From: Paenibacillus polysaccharolyticus
Lineage (GTDB): Bacteria; Bacillota; Bacilli; Paenibacillales; Paenibacillaceae
Direction of reading: 5' to 3'
Assembly: GCF_900102085.1 (NCBI RefSeq)
Contig: NZ_FMVM01000011.1
Location: 1 to 64,000 of the forward strand
Length of the DNA stretch: 64,000 nt
The translations under genes and the position numbers were made by a program. The notes under the pieces were generated by a model that saw only the letters and a program-made list of their open reading frames with translations, was not told the origin of the DNA and did no database searches. Shown one piece after another: positions 62,420 through 64,000 of the stretch (position 1 is the first letter of the stretch; every line of letters starts with the position of its first letter).

Positions 62420-64000
62420 GTGTATCTGTCAAAAGTGAAAATAAAAAATTTTCGTGGATATGGTGAGAACGAAAGTTCTTCAGATCGTTGCTTTGTTTAC
62501 GACGAACTGGACTCTCCCTTGGTAATATTTCATGGATATAATGGGTTTGGAAAGACATCTTTTTTTGAAGCAGTCGAATGGTGTTTGACAGATAACGTTT
62601 ACCGCTTGGAAAAATTTTATCAAGAAAAAACTTATCAAGCTAATGAATTAAAACGAAGTCATTATTTGAAATTTTACCATCCTAAACATGGAAATATTGA
62701 GCGTAGAGAGATATTCGTTGAATTACTATTCACTAATGGGTTACGTATTGTCCGGAAAAGCACTAACAATGTACTTCGTACTACAGAAAGAGACACAAGT
62801 TATTTATCTAAAGTATATATGGGAACAAGTGATTTGGTTGAAGTAACTAACGAATTAGTGTTGCACCAGTTTATTCTAGAAACGAAGGATAAAGAAGCAT
62901 TTTTTCATACTCATATGTTAGGACAAGAAAGTATAAGTGATTTTTTGAGAAATAATTCACCAGCGAAAAGAAGAGATATTTTCATGCATCTTTTACAGGA
63001 AGAAGAACTCAACAATGCTTACCAGTCTCTGAGTAAATATCAAGCAAAAAATAATTCGTTAACAATTAAATATAGTGAGTTAAGTAAAATTATTCAGAAT
63101 CTTCAGAACTTCAAAATTGGAATTACAGATTTTATGAAAAAATTAAATTTTGAAGATATGGCTCACTATATAAGAGCGATCAATGAAGATTACAATAAAA
63201 TTAAACTTATTTTATCACGTAGTGATATTAAAGATTTAGAGTATAATTTTTCATTGTTAATGATTGAATCAAACATAGGCCTTAACAATTGTATTAAATA
63301 TCTGCAGACGGTAAGTGTGGAACATCAAAGAGTTAGTCTATTTCGTAACGATTTGAACTCCAAGTATGAAGAGTTGTTACGTCTCAGTAAGCGATTTGAA
63401 AGAGCATCTTTATTGGAGGAGGCAAAAAAACATTTACAAAGATCAGAAGCAGCTAATCGTATAAAGCGAGAAAACAGCAATTTATTAATGAAAGAAAGCG
63501 ATGAAATAAATCGACAAATTATTACAACTGAAACAGGTGTGAAATCCATCCAAAATAAAAAGGAGTCCCTTGCAGACTATAAGAATGTATTCACTTTGTT
63601 AAGTAGATTTATTTCCAACTTCGATGTTAACATTCAGTTTTGGAAAGAGTGGAGTGAAGAGGAAGAAAAATGGAATAAATTTATTCTTGATTTTTCATCA
63701 GAACTTAACATTAATTCGAAAACATTGGAAATTGAGGATATAAACAAAGAATGGTTTCGCGAAGTTGAAGAGCGATCAAAAAATTTACAGAGAAGAAAAA
63801 AACAATTAAAAGAAAACTTAGAGGCGATAATTTCACAGAAAGATTCTGTTTCTCAGCTGAATAAACAATACCAAGAAGCTTTAAATCACGTTAAGAAGAT
63901 GGTTAATGAAAATTTCCTAAGTATTGATAAATGCCCAGTTTGTTTGAATGATGACTTTTCTAATTCTAAGTATACTAGTTTAGAAGGCTGGGAAGATAGT
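62420..64000 (+). CDS. Rad50/SMC-like ATPase, 3' end cut by the window
   Basis: Open from GTG 62420 (AAGGAGGGG at 62405-62413) to the window end, at least 527 codons, no stop. The N-terminal ATPase lobe has YLSKVKIKNFRGYG and Walker A GYNGFGKTSF (about 43-52), followed by a Q-loop-like HMLGQESISDFLRN. A long coiled coil follows and, near the edge, KCPVCLND, a zinc-hook-like CPxC as in Rad50. The signature, Walker B and second half lie beyond 64000. It would supply ATP-driven sensing for the nuclease partner. Confidence 0.85.
   Translation, partial: MYLSKVKIKNFRGYGENESSSDRCFVYDELDSPLVIFHGYNGFGKTSFFEAVEWCLTDNVYRLEKFYQEKTYQANELKRSHYLKFYHPKHGNIERREIFVELLFTNGLRIVRKSTNNVLRTTERDTSYLSKVYMGTSDLVEVTNELVLHQFILETKDKEAFFHTHMLGQESISDFLRNNSPAKRRDIFMHLLQEEELNNAYQSLSKYQAKNNSLTIKYSELSKIIQNLQNFKIGITDFMKKLNFEDMAHYIRAINEDYNKIKLILSRSDIKDLEYNFSLLMIESNIGLNNCIKYLQTVSVEHQRVSLFRNDLNSKYEELLRLSKRFERASLLEEAKKHLQRSEAANRIKRENSNLLMKESDEINRQIITTETGVKSIQNKKESLADYKNVFTLLSRFISNFDVNIQFWKEWSEEEEKWNKFILDFSSELNINSKTLEIEDINKEWFREVEERSKNLQRRKKQLKENLEAIISQKDSVSQLNKQYQEALNHVKKMVNENFLSIDKCPVCLNDDFSNSKYTSLEGWEDS

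Overview
The window looks like chromosome from a Paenibacillus-type Bacillota. Strong AGGAGG-type ribosome binding sites are common, ATG, GTG and TTG starts are mixed, and there is a three-SLH-domain surface protein. An AraC/periplasmic-binding-protein fusion regulator, a B. subtilis-type sulfur/amino-acid importer with a luciferase-like oxidoreductase, and a yydFGHIJ-type peptide operon point the same way. The backbone genes (glycosyltransferase, recQ, DUF4080 radical SAM protein, iron uptake) have moderate GC. The accessory blocks (about 15.4-37.8 kb, 47.5-51.1 kb and 57.3-64 kb) are clearly AT-richer.

Layout. 1-0.8 kb: end of an IS3-family element with an orfA/orfB frameshift signal. 0.9-9 kb: glycosyltransferase, a DUF5412-like protein with an AraC/GyrI regulator, a divergent heterodimeric ABC exporter pair, and an Rpn-type nuclease. 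9.1-14.2 kb: recQ, a 1.1 kb repeat-rich gap, and a B12/radical SAM protein. 14.3-20.4 kb: a tyrosine recombinase (apparently split from its N-terminal domain), followed by single genes separated by eight imperfect palindromic sites. These sites have the RYYYAAC ... GTTRRRY layout of integron attC sites. 20.4-37.8 kb: a long, nearly one-directional run of small singleton accessory genes: acetyltransferases, an aminoglycoside-nucleotidyltransferase-like protein, a chloramphenicol-phosphotransferase-like protein, immunity-like proteins and many unknowns.

38.2-42.9 kb: an amino-acid (probably sulfur compound) ABC importer operon with a flavin-dependent oxidoreductase and a DinB-like protein. 43-45.3 kb: an NAD(P)-binding protein divergent from a TetR regulator. 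45.4-53.1 kb: a Fur-controlled siderophore-iron locus (binding lipoprotein, FhuF-like reductase, AraC-binding-protein fusion). It is interrupted by a complete epipeptide operon on the minus strand: a 42-residue YydF-like precursor (50896-51024), radical SAM epimerase, M50-like membrane protease and a two-gene ABC exporter. The insertion is bordered by broken copies of the host genes. 53.3-57 kb: a large repeat-built SLH surface protein. 57.3-64 kb: AT-rich genes, ending in a three-gene system (DUF4297-like nuclease, small middle component, Rad50-like ATPase cut by the window edge) that resembles the ABC-three-component defence systems.

The two most notable items are the attC-like array beside a tyrosine recombinase and the short epipeptide precursor with its complete maturation and export operon.
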